DNA of 64,000 nt, taken from contig JAHRHY010000009.1 in the NCBI GenBank assembly GCA_019671135.1, positions 2,046,001 through 2,110,000 on the forward strand, read 5' to 3'. The notes beneath the pieces were generated by a model. It was not told where the DNA came from. It was given only the letters and a program-made list of their open reading frames with translations, and made no database searches. The number at the start of each line of letters is the position of its first letter. Within the stretch, counting starts at the first letter, position 1. Positions 9,444 to 19,593 of this stretch are shown here, one piece after another. The stretch is from Linnemannia hyalina (taxonomy: Eukaryota > Mortierellomycota > Mortierellomycetes > Mortierellales > Mortierellaceae). The position numbers were made by a program, and so were the translations under genes.

Positions 9444-12400
9444 ATGAACAACCACCCTCTCGACCAACTGGATGCTAATGTCCCTGACAAAGACATCTCC
9501 AACACCGCTCCACCTCCTCTCAGGAAGCGCGATAAGGTTCTCAAGTTCTTTGGCATCCCCAAATCCTCGGCCAAGGTCAAGGTCAAGTCTTCGACTCAGT
9601 CGTTGGACTCTCAGGATCCCTCCCAGCAGTCAACCCAATCATTTGGTGCCTCTCAGGTCGACGACAATGAGGACAACCCTTTGCCGCAGCTGCCGGCTGA
9701 GAACTTTCTCCGCTCAGTCATCTTCCCAGAGAATATCGCCAAACCCGCGGTCAAGACTGCACTGCCAGGCCTCCAGAATCGCATTGAAAGGACTGAGCAA
9801 TTGCTCTATCGCAATATGCTTCTTCGCCAGGATTCAGTCATCTCTTCTCCATTAAGTTCGGGAGAAGAGAAAACGACTGATGATCTCGCCGACGCTCCCC
9901 AGGAGCCCACCCTTGACAAGGCTGAACAAAAGTGGCTGACAAAGGTCAAGGAGGACCCAGTGGCGCAAGATCGTATGCAATGGCTCGTTACCAAGATGGT
10001 CGAGGCATTCATCGCGGACGCCACCAAGGACTCGACTAAAGTTGCTGAGATTGTCGCTCTTGGACCTGTTCTGCAGGAGGAGCCCTACCGCAAGTTGCTG
10101 TCATCGTTCATCCGTGACTTTGGCGATTCTCGCATTCTGGACGTCAGTCTGCTCCAAGGTCTTGTCCAGCTGGTCCAATCTGCCTCGCCTGGGTTTCTCG
10201 TTTCTGATGACTTGGTCAAAGTCCTCAGCCTCCTCAGGACCCATTTGGAGGACACGCACCAGCACTCATCTGAGCACCTTTGCCACCTCACACTGGCTGT
10301 CTCCAGGATCCTCGATGTCATGGCTGATCACAAGGTCCAGGACTTGAACCGAGTCGTGGAGCACGAGCCATTGTCCGCCATTCTGTCAGGACTGAGGGAA
10401 AGCTCTGATCCCTATTTGATGTATCAGGCTTGCTACGCCTTCCAAGCGCTTCAGTATGTGCCTGATGATGAGACTGTTCTGCAGGCAGTATTGAGGCACT
10501 CGACCGGAGTTGTGGATGGCTTGGTCAAGGTCACAAGTGTCCTCAAGTTGGATTTGGGGTCGGTTCTAGAAGGACTGGAGAAGTTGCAGGAGGTGGCGGT
10601 CAGTGCGATTGGAATCGCCTCTACTGTTTATGAGGGCGTGGGATCGTTGCGTGAAAGCGGTCGAGGGGTTTTGGAAAGTCTGAAGGAAGGTCTTGGATCT
10701 GGTCAGAAGAAGCCATGGTATCCTGCCGTCCGTGCTGCGCATGCCTTCGTCCAAGCCGGCCAGTTGAAGGATCTGAAGCAGCTGATCTACGAGGCACCCT
10801 GTCGCCAGGATCCCCTGTTCCAGTGGGGTATTTGCCAGCTGCTGGGTGCGATTGCAGTCGACACTGTATGGGCTATTGCCATACGCCAGCAAGCCATTGA
10901 CCTTCTTGGTTATCTCTACAAGGAGGATCAGGAATGGGGCCATGATGAGAGCGTCAAGACATGGATGGTGACTATCTTCGGTACATTGGTATCCACCCCT
11001 AACGAAGCCGTCAACAAACGTGCCGTTGCCTTGTTCCAGAAACTTGACTCCAATAACACTCCCAAGACTCAGCACCCTTACCCATTGAGATCCCACCTCC
11101 CGATCCCTGACTCGTCTCCGATCCTCGCCAAGGTCCAGAAGATCCCTTACATGGAGTACGAACTCTACAAGCTCCAAATGCAGCGACTCGACGATGCCAA
11201 ACTGTCCATCTACATCTCTCCTATGGCCAAGGCCAACCTTCAAGCTCAGGACAACGAGGCGTTCCCACTCATGGAAAAGATGCAGGAATTCCTGGCCAGT
11301 GACCGGCAGGTCATGTTGATTCTGGGAGACTCTGGAGCTGGCAAGTCGACTTTCAACAAGCATCTCGAGCATCGACTTTGGACAGAGTACAAGCGCGGCG
11401 GGCCTATTCCGCTCTTCATCAACCTCCCAGCCCTTCAGAATCCGCTCAAGGATCTGATGGGTGAGCAATTGAGGGAGCACAACTTTTCGGAGGAGCAGAT
11501 CCAGGAACTGAAGCAACATCGACAGTTCATTGTCATCTGCGATGGATACGACGAGAGCCAGCTCACTGTCAACATTCACAACTCCAACAACCTCAACACT
11601 TCTGGACAATGGAATGTCAAGCTTGTTATCAGTTGCAGGAGCCAGTACCTTGGCCGAGACTACCGCGACCGGTTTGTACCCAATGGAGGTGGCCATTACA
11701 ACCGCCCTAGCGTCGATCTGTTCCAAGAGGCCGTGATCGCCCCTTTTTCGACAGAGCAGATCAAGGACTATGTCGAGCAATATGTTCCCCTCGAGCCAAG
11801 GTCCTGGCGCGCGGAGGACTACATAGACAAGCTGACGACCATTCCAAACCTCATGGACCTAGTCAAGAATCCGTTCCTGCTCTCACTCGCGTTGGAGGCA
11901 CTGCCAGGCGTCGTTGAAGGCAAGCAGGATCTGTCGACTATCAAGATCACCCGTGCTCAGCTCTACGACACATTTGTGGAGCACTGGAGCAATGTCAATA
12001 AGCGCCGACTTCAGAGCAACACCTTGTCCACTGCAGATCGTGACGTCTTTGAAGACCTTAAGGAGGCGGGGTTTACTTCGACAAGCATTGACTACTCTAC
12101 ACGACTAGCGCTGGCGATCTTTGAGCAGCAGGATGGGAATCCGATTGTCCAGTATGTCCACCACAAGGATAAGGATACGTGGAGAGCCGAGTTCTTTGGA
12201 AAGGACCCGGAGGCCCGACTCCTACAAGATTCGAGCCCTTTGGCCCGCACCGGCAACTTGCACCGCTTCCTTCATCGATCCATGCTTGAGTATTTTTTCT
12301 CGCGTGCTATCTTTGATCCAAGCAATCATGGCGGCGACGATGAATCGACCCTCCAGATGAATCCTATCTCGTCTGACGACCAGTTAATCGACACCAACGG

Positions 12401-14714
12401 CCCTTTGTTCACGAGGAACCTTCTCACTGAGCCCTCTGTGATCCAGTTTTTGAGCGATCGCGTGAAACAGAGTACCATGTTCAAGCAGTATTTCCTAGCA
12501 GTCGTCGAGTTATCCAAGTCAAACGACCAGGCGAGCCAAGCTGCGGCTAACGCCATTACTATCCTGGTCCGAGCTGGTGTGCAATTTCATGGAGCTGATC
12601 TTCGAGGCATTCGCATTCCAAGAGCGGATCTTACCGGTGGGCAGTTTGACTCTGCACAACTACAGGATGCCGACTTGACAGGTGTCAATCTCTCCAAGGC
12701 ATGGATTCGACAAGCGGATCTCAGCCGTGCAGTCATGGATGGAACTCGGTTTGGAGAGTTGCCGTACTTGGAGGGGTCGGAGGAGGTCTGGTCATGCGCC
12801 TTTTCGCCAGACGGCAAGTTTCTCGCGGCAGGTCTGGGGAACGGCAACATCAGCATCTACGACACTGCAACCTGGACAAGGATTCAAGTATTTCAAGGGC
12901 ACCAAGAACGCGTTACAAGTCTGGCTTATTCACCGAACAGTCAACAACTTCTTTACGGCAGCTGGGACAATACAGCACGGCTTTGGAACAGCTTAACTGG
13001 ATCAACCGATTTCATTTTGGAGGGACACGCAGGCGTGGTGGGGGCTGTGGCGTTCTCACCAACGGGCCAGCAGGTCGCATCGGCTAGTTATGACGAATCG
13101 GTACGACTCTGGGATGCTCGGACCGGTGCTGCTGTTTTCGTCTTGACCGACGACACCCGCATGGCTAACGGCATTGCCTATTCACCGGACGGAAACACCA
13201 TTGCCACCGGCGGGGATAAGATGATCCGAATATTCGATGCACTCACCGGATTGCTTGTTTTGGAGGTTCCCAACGGCGACGATTCAATTATGTGTCTGAC
13301 ATATTCACTTGATGGCCAACGTATCGCTACAGGCTCTTATCCCGGCCGATTGCAACTGTGGGAGGCAACAGCGACCCCTCTGGAGCCTGGACGGAAATGG
13401 ACGGCACACTCGAATGGAGTATCAAGCATCGCCTTTTCACCCGACGACCGATGGATCGCCTCATGCAATATAGACCGTACAGTGAAGCTGTGGGAATCTC
13501 GTTCCGGCCTGCTTGTCTCGTCATTCATAAACCATGTGAAATGGGTCAACTGCGTTCGATTTTCACCAAGTGGCACGTATATCGCCTCAGCAAGTGACGA
13601 CAAGACTCTGCGGCTGTGGGAGGTGAACTCTTCAAGCCTAGGACTCGACTCTTACGACTTCCCAGGCCCACAGCTATGCGCGACATACTCTCCGGACGGA
13701 CGGCAGCTCATCACTAGCAGTGAACGGAGACCCATGCAACAATTCAGCACGGATTCGGGCGACATCGACTTTGTTTTTCCTGATCACCTGTACAACATAT
13801 ATTGCATTGCATTCTCCCCGGACGGTCTCCAAATAGCCATCGGCAGCGTTGAGAAGGAAGTGACTATATGGAGCGTTGAATCCCGCGCTACTTCCTTTGT
13901 GCTTAGTGGGCACTGGTCTTCCGTGAATTCTGTTGCCTTCTCACCTTGCGGTCGCTGGCTTGCCTCCGGAAGTAGCGACAAGACAGTGCGGGTTTGGGAT
14001 ACTCGCTCAGGAGCAGTCGGTCGTGTTCTGAATGGTCATAACGGAGGTGTAAGGAGTGTTGCTTTTTCTCCGGATGGTTGTTGGATTGCGTCGACATGCT
14101 ATAATGGAAAGATCCGACTCTGGGAGGTCAGCACAGGCGAGCTCAAGGCGGATAAGTTGGTCGATATTGTTCATTACAGAGATAATGTTGTCGTTTATAA
14201 ACCCGGCTGCCTCCAGGTGGCCTCTTGCCGCGGAGATGGAACCATTCGATTGTGGGACGACGATCAACAACTCCAAGGTTTCCGATATATCGTGAAGCAG
14301 AAGCAGTACATCCACAATTTTGCGTTCTCATCCTGCGGCCAGTGGGTAGCAACAACCCACGGCACCAGTGTTCGACTCTGGAGGCTGCCATCCCCGGATC
14401 ACGATCAGGAGGCGCTACCGTTGCATGATCAGGATTGTGTGTCGGTCATTGAAGGGTTCACAGCACCTGTTAACGACGTTGTTTGGAGACCCAACAGGTT
14501 GGAGTTTGCGACGGCAAGCTCTGAAGGATCGATTCGCGCCTGGCGGGTGGTGGAGGATAATAATGGGTCAGGAAGAGTGTCCATTCGTCTGTTGTGGTCT
14601 TCTGGACCTGCTGTGCTTGCCGCATCAGGTGTCGTGCTTAATGATACCGTCGGTCTTAGTAACATCAATCACAAGCTACTCCAACAGCGCGGTGCTGTGA
14701 CAACTTCAGAATAA
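9444..14714 (+). CDS. ARM-like helical / NACHT / pentapeptide / WD40 (NLR-like) protein
   Basis: Intronless 1756-residue frame. I start at the ATG at 9444 because a conserved leader intron (9325-9430) ends just before it. Residues 1-100 are polar and basic. About 150-580 are helix-rich, resembling armadillo/HEAT-type repeats, with a GVGSLRESGRG segment followed by KKPWYPAVRAA. Walker A GDSGAGKS is at 628-635 and DGYDE at 700-704. Pentapeptide repeats lie at about 1047-1110 and about 14 WD40 units at 1115-1718. Family knowledge predicts a signalling NTPase whose WD40 propellers sense a ligand. What the N-terminal region does is unknown. It is the tandem neighbour of the gene ending at 8110 and is almost colinear with the inverted copy at 22639-27903. 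Confidence 0.9.
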   Translation: MNNHPLDQLDANVPDKDISNTAPPPLRKRDKVLKFFGIPKSSAKVKVKSSTQSLDSQDPSQQSTQSFGASQVDDNEDNPLPQLPAENFLRSVIFPENIAKPAVKTALPGLQNRIERTEQLLYRNMLLRQDSVISSPLSSGEEKTTDDLADAPQEPTLDKAEQKWLTKVKEDPVAQDRMQWLVTKMVEAFIADATKDSTKVAEIVALGPVLQEEPYRKLLSSFIRDFGDSRILDVSLLQGLVQLVQSASPGFLVSDDLVKVLSLLRTHLEDTHQHSSEHLCHLTLAVSRILDVMADHKVQDLNRVVEHEPLSAILSGLRESSDPYLMYQACYAFQALQYVPDDETVLQAVLRHSTGVVDGLVKVTSVLKLDLGSVLEGLEKLQEVAVSAIGIASTVYEGVGSLRESGRGVLESLKEGLGSGQKKPWYPAVRAAHAFVQAGQLKDLKQLIYEAPCRQDPLFQWGICQLLGAIAVDTVWAIAIRQQAIDLLGYLYKEDQEWGHDESVKTWMVTIFGTLVSTPNEAVNKRAVALFQKLDSNNTPKTQHPYPLRSHLPIPDSSPILAKVQKIPYMEYELYKLQMQRLDDAKLSIYISPMAKANLQAQDNEAFPLMEKMQEFLASDRQVMLILGDSGAGKSTFNKHLEHRLWTEYKRGGPIPLFINLPALQNPLKDLMGEQLREHNFSEEQIQELKQHRQFIVICDGYDESQLTVNIHNSNNLNTSGQWNVKLVISCRSQYLGRDYRDRFVPNGGGHYNRPSVDLFQEAVIAPFSTEQIKDYVEQYVPLEPRSWRAEDYIDKLTTIPNLMDLVKNPFLLSLALEALPGVVEGKQDLSTIKITRAQLYDTFVEHWSNVNKRRLQSNTLSTADRDVFEDLKEAGFTSTSIDYSTRLALAIFEQQDGNPIVQYVHHKDKDTWRAEFFGKDPEARLLQDSSPLARTGNLHRFLHRSMLEYFFSRAIFDPSNHGGDDESTLQMNPISSDDQLIDTNGPLFTRNLLTEPSVIQFLSDRVKQSTMFKQYFLAVVELSKSNDQASQAAANAITILVRAGVQFHGADLRGIRIPRADLTGGQFDSAQLQDADLTGVNLSKAWIRQADLSRAVMDGTRFGELPYLEGSEEVWSCAFSPDGKFLAAGLGNGNISIYDTATWTRIQVFQGHQERVTSLAYSPNSQQLLYGSWDNTARLWNSLTGSTDFILEGHAGVVGAVAFSPTGQQVASASYDESVRLWDARTGAAVFVLTDDTRMANGIAYSPDGNTIATGGDKMIRIFDALTGLLVLEVPNGDDSIMCLTYSLDGQRIATGSYPGRLQLWEATATPLEPGRKWTAHSNGVSSIAFSPDDRWIASCNIDRTVKLWESRSGLLVSSFINHVKWVNCVRFSPSGTYIASASDDKTLRLWEVNSSSLGLDSYDFPGPQLCATYSPDGRQLITSSERRPMQQFSTDSGDIDFVFPDHLYNIYCIAFSPDGLQIAIGSVEKEVTIWSVESRATSFVLSGHWSSVNSVAFSPCGRWLASGSSDKTVRVWDTRSGAVGRVLNGHNGGVRSVAFSPDGCWIASTCYNGKIRLWEVSTGELKADKLVDIVHYRDNVVVYKPGCLQVASCRGDGTIRLWDDDQQLQGFRYIVKQKQYIHNFAFSSCGQWVATTHGTSVRLWRLPSPDHDQEALPLHDQDCVSVIEGFTAPVNDVVWRPNRLEFATASSEGSIRAWRVVEDNNGSGRVSIRLLWSSGPAVLAASGVVLNDTVGLSNINHKLLQQRGAVTTSE

Positions 14715-16109
14715 AACCATCAAAACTATTAAACATACTATTTATTTGCATCCATGCACTTTGAAGTGTGTCTACTTGCTTTGTTGGTATTCTGAAGTAT
14801 CTTTTTTTTTTCTGCTTTTGTGAAATGATAACAAAGCAAAATGCATATTAGACAAACCTGAGGTAGTGTGCATAACACAGAGTACTAAGATAAGAGTAAC
14901 TAAATGACAAAACCTAAGAATGGATAGGGATGGAAGGCAGGTGGAGACGCGGTGGTGTTTTGTGGATAAGGCGATTAGTTTCTCAAGCTTCAGCCGTTCA
15001 TTGCTCATCATAGGAACTCAACGATAGATCGTCTCTTTCATTCAAAAATGAGCAGACACCTTGACCATTTGTTCGTCCCCCTCTTTTATTTCGTCGTTCA
15101 GCCTCACTGGCTTGATAATCCAATTCCGCCATTGTCAGAAAAAACAATGGAGCTGCTATAAAATCAACGCGTCTGAGGGGAGGGCGAAATGTGGGTGTAC
15201 GCGGTCTTTTTATGTTTTTTTTTTATATCCTTCACTCCACTTCCCGAATCCTTCCTTGGTACGATCGAACAATTGAACGAATACCAAACGGAGCAGACAA
15301 ACAAAAACGTAAAAGTATATGTCGACACGGACCAAAACAATAAAAAAAGTGTGGGAGAACAAGGGAGCCAAAAACAAGATTGGATGTGGAGGAGCGAAAA
15401 ATGACTGAGAAACAGTATGGTCTAGCTGGGCATTTTACCCATGATGAATGATGGACTGTGCGGGTGAACACGGCTGGCAGACATTTTTTCCGATACATGA
15501 GGGGAAGAGAGAGAGAGAGAGAGAGTTCCAGGGTCATAGTAAAAGGTAAAAAGGTGGACACACTGCGGACCCTGAAGGTGGTCGATCGGGGAAGATAGGG
15601 AGGAAGAGCAAGGCCTGGAGTTGCCCGTGGTCATCATTGTCATGATTAAAGTTTTTTTTTTACTTCACAGAACCTTATTGATGACTCTGGTTTTTGGGAG
15701 GGCAAGGGTCCCAGCAAAGACGCACAGAAAACTGGGGGTTTACTGAAGATGGTTGAAGGAACGATTAGGAACGAAGGGTAAAGAAGAAAGGATTGAGAAT
15801 GGATGCTCAGAGGCGAATATTCATCCCCAACAACAAGAGTAACAAAGGACGTGATCAGTTAGCATTGACACCAACTCAGGCACGACCAGTCCGTCTCGAT
15901 TGATCAGTCTCGTCGTCCGTTACATTTTTTTCTCGGAATAACTGTGCCTTTTTATTTCCTTGGAACTGTCTCCACCGTCTTTTGATCCCCCCATCTTTAT
16001 TTCTTTATTCTTTGTTATCCTTCTTCTTACGCCATTCTTTTTCTTTTTTTTTTTTACTTTTTTCTTGCCTCCCCTCTCCTCTCCTTCCACGTTCAATACC
16101 CGCGCTAAA
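14715..16109. other. intergenic region, no gene seen
   Basis: This stretch holds only short shadow frames, a (GA)n tract at about 15508-15526 and T-rich runs. The last 200 bases are strongly pyrimidine-rich, which fits the promoter and leader of AGX1. It also marks the end of the left arm of the large inverted repeat. Confidence 0.5.
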
Positions 16110-17873
16110 ATGAACACACTGATCCGCCCGTTCCTGGTCCACCAGACCCGTCGATTCGCCACTTCCTCGTCCTCGACTATTTCTTTGCGACCGTCCTCCT
16201 CTCTTCTTTCTTCTTCCTCTTCTTCCTCTTCTTCCTCTCTTCTTCGTCCTTCTTCTTCTTCTTTCTCTTCAACTCTCTCCCGTCGTACTCTCTCGCCTCT
16301 CCTCGCCCATCACTCTTACTCCACCATGTCCCCTGCCCACAAGCTTTGCATGATCCCTGGTATGTTCCCTCCCTCCTCTCTATCCTACCATCAACTGCAA
16401 CAACGATGTTGCATTCCTTCAACACAACTCGACAACAACGACACTCCTTCTCCATCCCGCTTGCTTCAGCGCTGACTTGAATTAGACTGATTCGTTCATT
16501 GCGAACACACTTGCTTCGACCTGAACGTGCCATTGAATTCCAGGCACCGAGAGAACACATAAAAGAAGCGTGTCAAGAACACCGACAATTTTTGTCCGAC
16601 CAAACACAAAACAACCAAAAGCTCATCATCCCCTCTTTCTTGTCTGCACTTTTGATACAACGAAAAAGGTCCCATTGAGTTCCACGAGGATGTTCTCCAG
16701 GCCATGGCCACCCCCGCGACCTCCCACGTCGCCCCCAACTTCATCCCCGCCTTCGGCGAGTCGATCGAGCTCTTGCGCAAGGTTCTCTTCACCACTGGCC
16801 AGCCCTTCATCATTGCCGGATCTGGCACCTTGGGCTGGGATATGACCGCCTGCAACTTGGTCGAGGCCGGCGAGGATGTCCTCGTCTGCAACTCTGGTTA
16901 CTTTGGTGACCGCTTCGGCGAGTGGTAAGTCCGCTTTGCCTCTCATCCTAGTAACTGTGAATTGGTGCGCAAAAGTTGATAAAAGTGCTTAACACTTCGT
17001 GTTTCTGATGGAAATAGCTTGGAGACCTACGGTGCCAAGGTCACTCACCTCCGCGTCCCCATCGGCGAGTCCCCCAAGTTGGCTGCCGTCGCCGCTGCCT
17101 TGAAGGCCAAGAAGTTCAAGGCCATCACCATCACCCACGTTGACACCTCGACCGGTGTCCTCTCCGACATTAAGGGCATTGCCGAGGTTGTCCGTACCGA
17201 GTCCCCCGAGACCCTCGTCATTGTCGACGGTGTCTGCTCTGTCGGCTCTGAGGAGATCCGTATGGATGCCTGGGGCATCGATGTTGTCGTCACCGCCTCC
17301 CAGAAGGCCCTTGGTGCCCCTCCCGGTCTCTGTATCATGGGTGTCTCTGAGCGCGCCATTGGCGTCTTCAAGGCCCGCAAGACCCCCGTCGCCAACTACT
17401 ACGCCAACTGGAACCGCTGGTTGCCCATCATGAACGCCTACGAGTCCCGCAAGCCCTCGTACTTTGCCACCCCCGCCGTCCAGAACGTCTTTGCCCTCCA
17501 CGTCTCTCTCAAGCAGATCGTTGAGCAGGGTGTTGAGCAGCGCTTCGTCGCCCACAAGGAGGCCTCGGCCAAAGCTAAGAAGTTCATCCACGACTTGGGT
17601 TTGACTCTTGTCCCCACCAAGGTCGAGCACGCCGCCAATGGCATGTCGGCCGTCTACTACCCCGAGGGTGTCGCTGCCACCGACTTGTTGCCCAAGCTGG
17701 CTGCCCACGGCATTGTTGCCGCCGGTGGTCTCCACGTCGAGATTGCCCCCAAGTACTTCCGTATTGGACACATGGGTATCTCAGTCACCGAGCCCGAGCG
17801 TGGTCACCTCGATGCCACCTTGAACGCCCTCAAGGCCTCCTTGGCCGAGTGCGGCTACAAGGGTGCTCTGTAA
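16110..17873 (+). CDS. AGX1: alanine-glyoxylate aminotransferase, mitochondrial form
   Basis: Three exons (16110-16359, 16669-16924, 17018-17873) give a 453-residue PLP enzyme. Introns have GTATGT..AAAAAG and GTAAGT..AAATAG borders, and all phases match. Class V aminotransferases of this type convert glyoxylate and alanine to glycine and pyruvate. The pocket is clear: SGTLGWD near the start of the fold, VDGVCSVGSEE, and TASQKALGAPPG with the PLP lysine at about residue 265. The first 75 residues are Arg/Ser-rich with a long serine tract encoded by a TCT/TTC microsatellite. They read as a mitochondrial presequence ahead of the conserved start (MSPAHKLCMIPGPIEF). No peroxisomal PTS1 is present; the protein ends KGAL. 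GC-rich third positions suggest high expression. Confidence 0.93.
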
Positions 17874-18111
17874 ATTAGAGATTATATTCTCTCTTCTCCC
17901 AGCATTTCCTTTTCCTGTAATTTTGTATCTACCGCTCCTCTCAAAACAACTTAGAAACACTCCACGTAGTCTCATGTACATCAAATAACAACAAAAAAAA
18001 AACCATCTTTCGTGGAACTATGGTTGAGGAATGCAAAATGGTTGTTGTGAAATGATGATGCCTATTGTTGTGGGATATCTAGAAAAGAAAAAATGTGTTC
18101 CTGTAGGTACT

Positions 18112-19274
18112 TTACTCCTGATGAGCGCTTGAAGTACCCTTCTTGGTGCCTCTGGTGGTGCCACGTCCAGCGTTCTTGCGACCACCACGACCACCCCATC
18201 GCTGAACGGGTGCCCTCGTCTTGTTCTCCTTGACGTCCTCCTTGATCTTTCCGAGCATCATCTTGATCTGGTTGGCGAGCACAGGCTGGCCGCTAGGAGT
18301 CTTCTCGCGCATCTTCTTTGTCGCTTTCTCGCGGTTGGCGTAGTATGTGTCACGGCCCTTCTTGGCATCTGCCCTGGCACGTTGCGCGCGCTATTTTGGC
18401 ATTTAAAATAAACAATTGACGGTCAGTTTTCACGCTCGGTAGTGTATATACATAATTTGATCCGCATTGTCCAGAATAACATGGACTGGGCCATCAAACT
18501 TACGTCGCGGGCATCCTGAATGGCCTTCTTCTCGGCTTCACGCTTCTCAATGGCAGCCTTGAAGGGGTTGGGCTTGGCGGCACGCTTGAACGAACCATCC
18601 TCCTGCTTGGCGTTCTTGTTGCTGGGTGCTGGTGTGTCCTTCTTGCCCTTTCCCTTCTTGGGTGCCTGCTCTTCTTCGGACTCGACTTCTTCCTCCTCCT
18701 CGGCTTCTGATCCTGATCCTTCCATGTCCTCGTCGCCTTCGCTTCCGCTCATCTCCTCATCTTCTCCATCCTTGTATGCGATAACGTTTCCTTCATCGTC
18801 GATCGTCTTCTCTCCAAAAATCTATTCATTTGAACATATCCAATGTCAGTATCTGCCGCAATCCCTATGACCATTTCACATACTCCTAAAACTTCAAAAA
18901 CAATCGATACTCCTAATCTTGAAAGAGGGTCATACCTTCTTATAAAACTCGGGGGTCTCTCCAGCCTCCTGCTTCAAGACTTTGGCATACTCCTTCTTGA
19001 CCTTGGCCTTATGGATCAAGTCCGCCTTCAACTTCTTGGCATGTCCCTTATAAGCATCCGAACCCATATGAGCCTTGGCCATAGGGTTGAATCCAGTCCT
19101 CTTCCTGTTCTGGGGGTTGGGAGCATCGCGCTTGAACTGGGTGTTGTAGTCGTTGTTGATACGCTTGGGAACTCGTTCGCCGTCTTCTCTGCGGTCCCTG
19201 CGGGGTGCAGGGCCGCCACGACCGCCGCGGCGTCTCTCGAGGGAGTCTCTTGGTAAGCCCATTTCCTTGACCAT
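18112..19274 (-). CDS. FYV7: FYV7-like rRNA-processing protein
   Basis: Three exons on the minus strand (19274-18936, 18821-18504, 18390-18112) join in phase to a 311-residue very basic protein. It starts MVKEMGLPRDSLERR, then has a Lys-rich helical core (KKLKADLIHKAKVKKEYAKV). An acidic Glu/Ser stretch (SGSEAEEEEEVESEE) follows, then a long basic coiled region and an Arg/Gly-rich C-terminus. This layout fits the fungal rRNA-processing (FYV7/TAP26-type) family, which works in early 35S pre-rRNA cleavage in the nucleolus. It is longer than the yeast protein (about 150 residues). It is convergent with AGX1 (238 bp between stops) and divergent from TSR4 (319 bp between starts). The family call rests on the overall pattern, so it is moderate. 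Confidence 0.7.
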
Positions 19275-19593
19275 TGTGTGTGTGTGTATGTGGTGTATTA
19301 GGTTTGAGTGAGTTGGGAGGGCGGGTGTCGGTGTCCGAGGGTGGGGGTTGAGAAGATGAAGGGATGGAAGTGAAAAGAAAGTGTGTAATGGTTTGAATAA
19401 GTGTACAAGCTGAAGAGAAGTGACTGCTAAATGAAAAAGTAAACAATTTTTTTTTCTTTTTTTTTTGGAGCCTTTGGTTCTTTTTTTTTTTTGCAACTGC
19501 GGTCCCCTTTTTTTCAGTCTCGTCACATACTTCTTCTACGCGCAAAACTCTTTACCTCATTCCTTCGCACACAAAACATAAGACATCGGCGCA
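19275..19593. promoter_or_regulatory. divergent promoter between FYV7-like and TSR4-like genes
   Basis: Only 319 bases separate the two start codons. The interval contains a GT/CA-rich tract (19275-19300) and homopolymeric T runs at 19448-19494, and no open frame of its own. Both flanking genes belong to small-subunit ribosome assembly, so shared regulation is plausible but inferred. Confidence 0.6.

Noticed and set aside
10566..11780. A 404-residue minus-strand frame, repeated at 25567-26781 on the plus strand
   Set aside because: It is antisense to the NACHT coding region and exists because of codon bias in that gene; it has no domain of its own.
16989..17771. A 260-residue Gly/Asp-rich minus-strand frame
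   Set aside because: Antisense shadow of the GC-rich third exon of AGX1.
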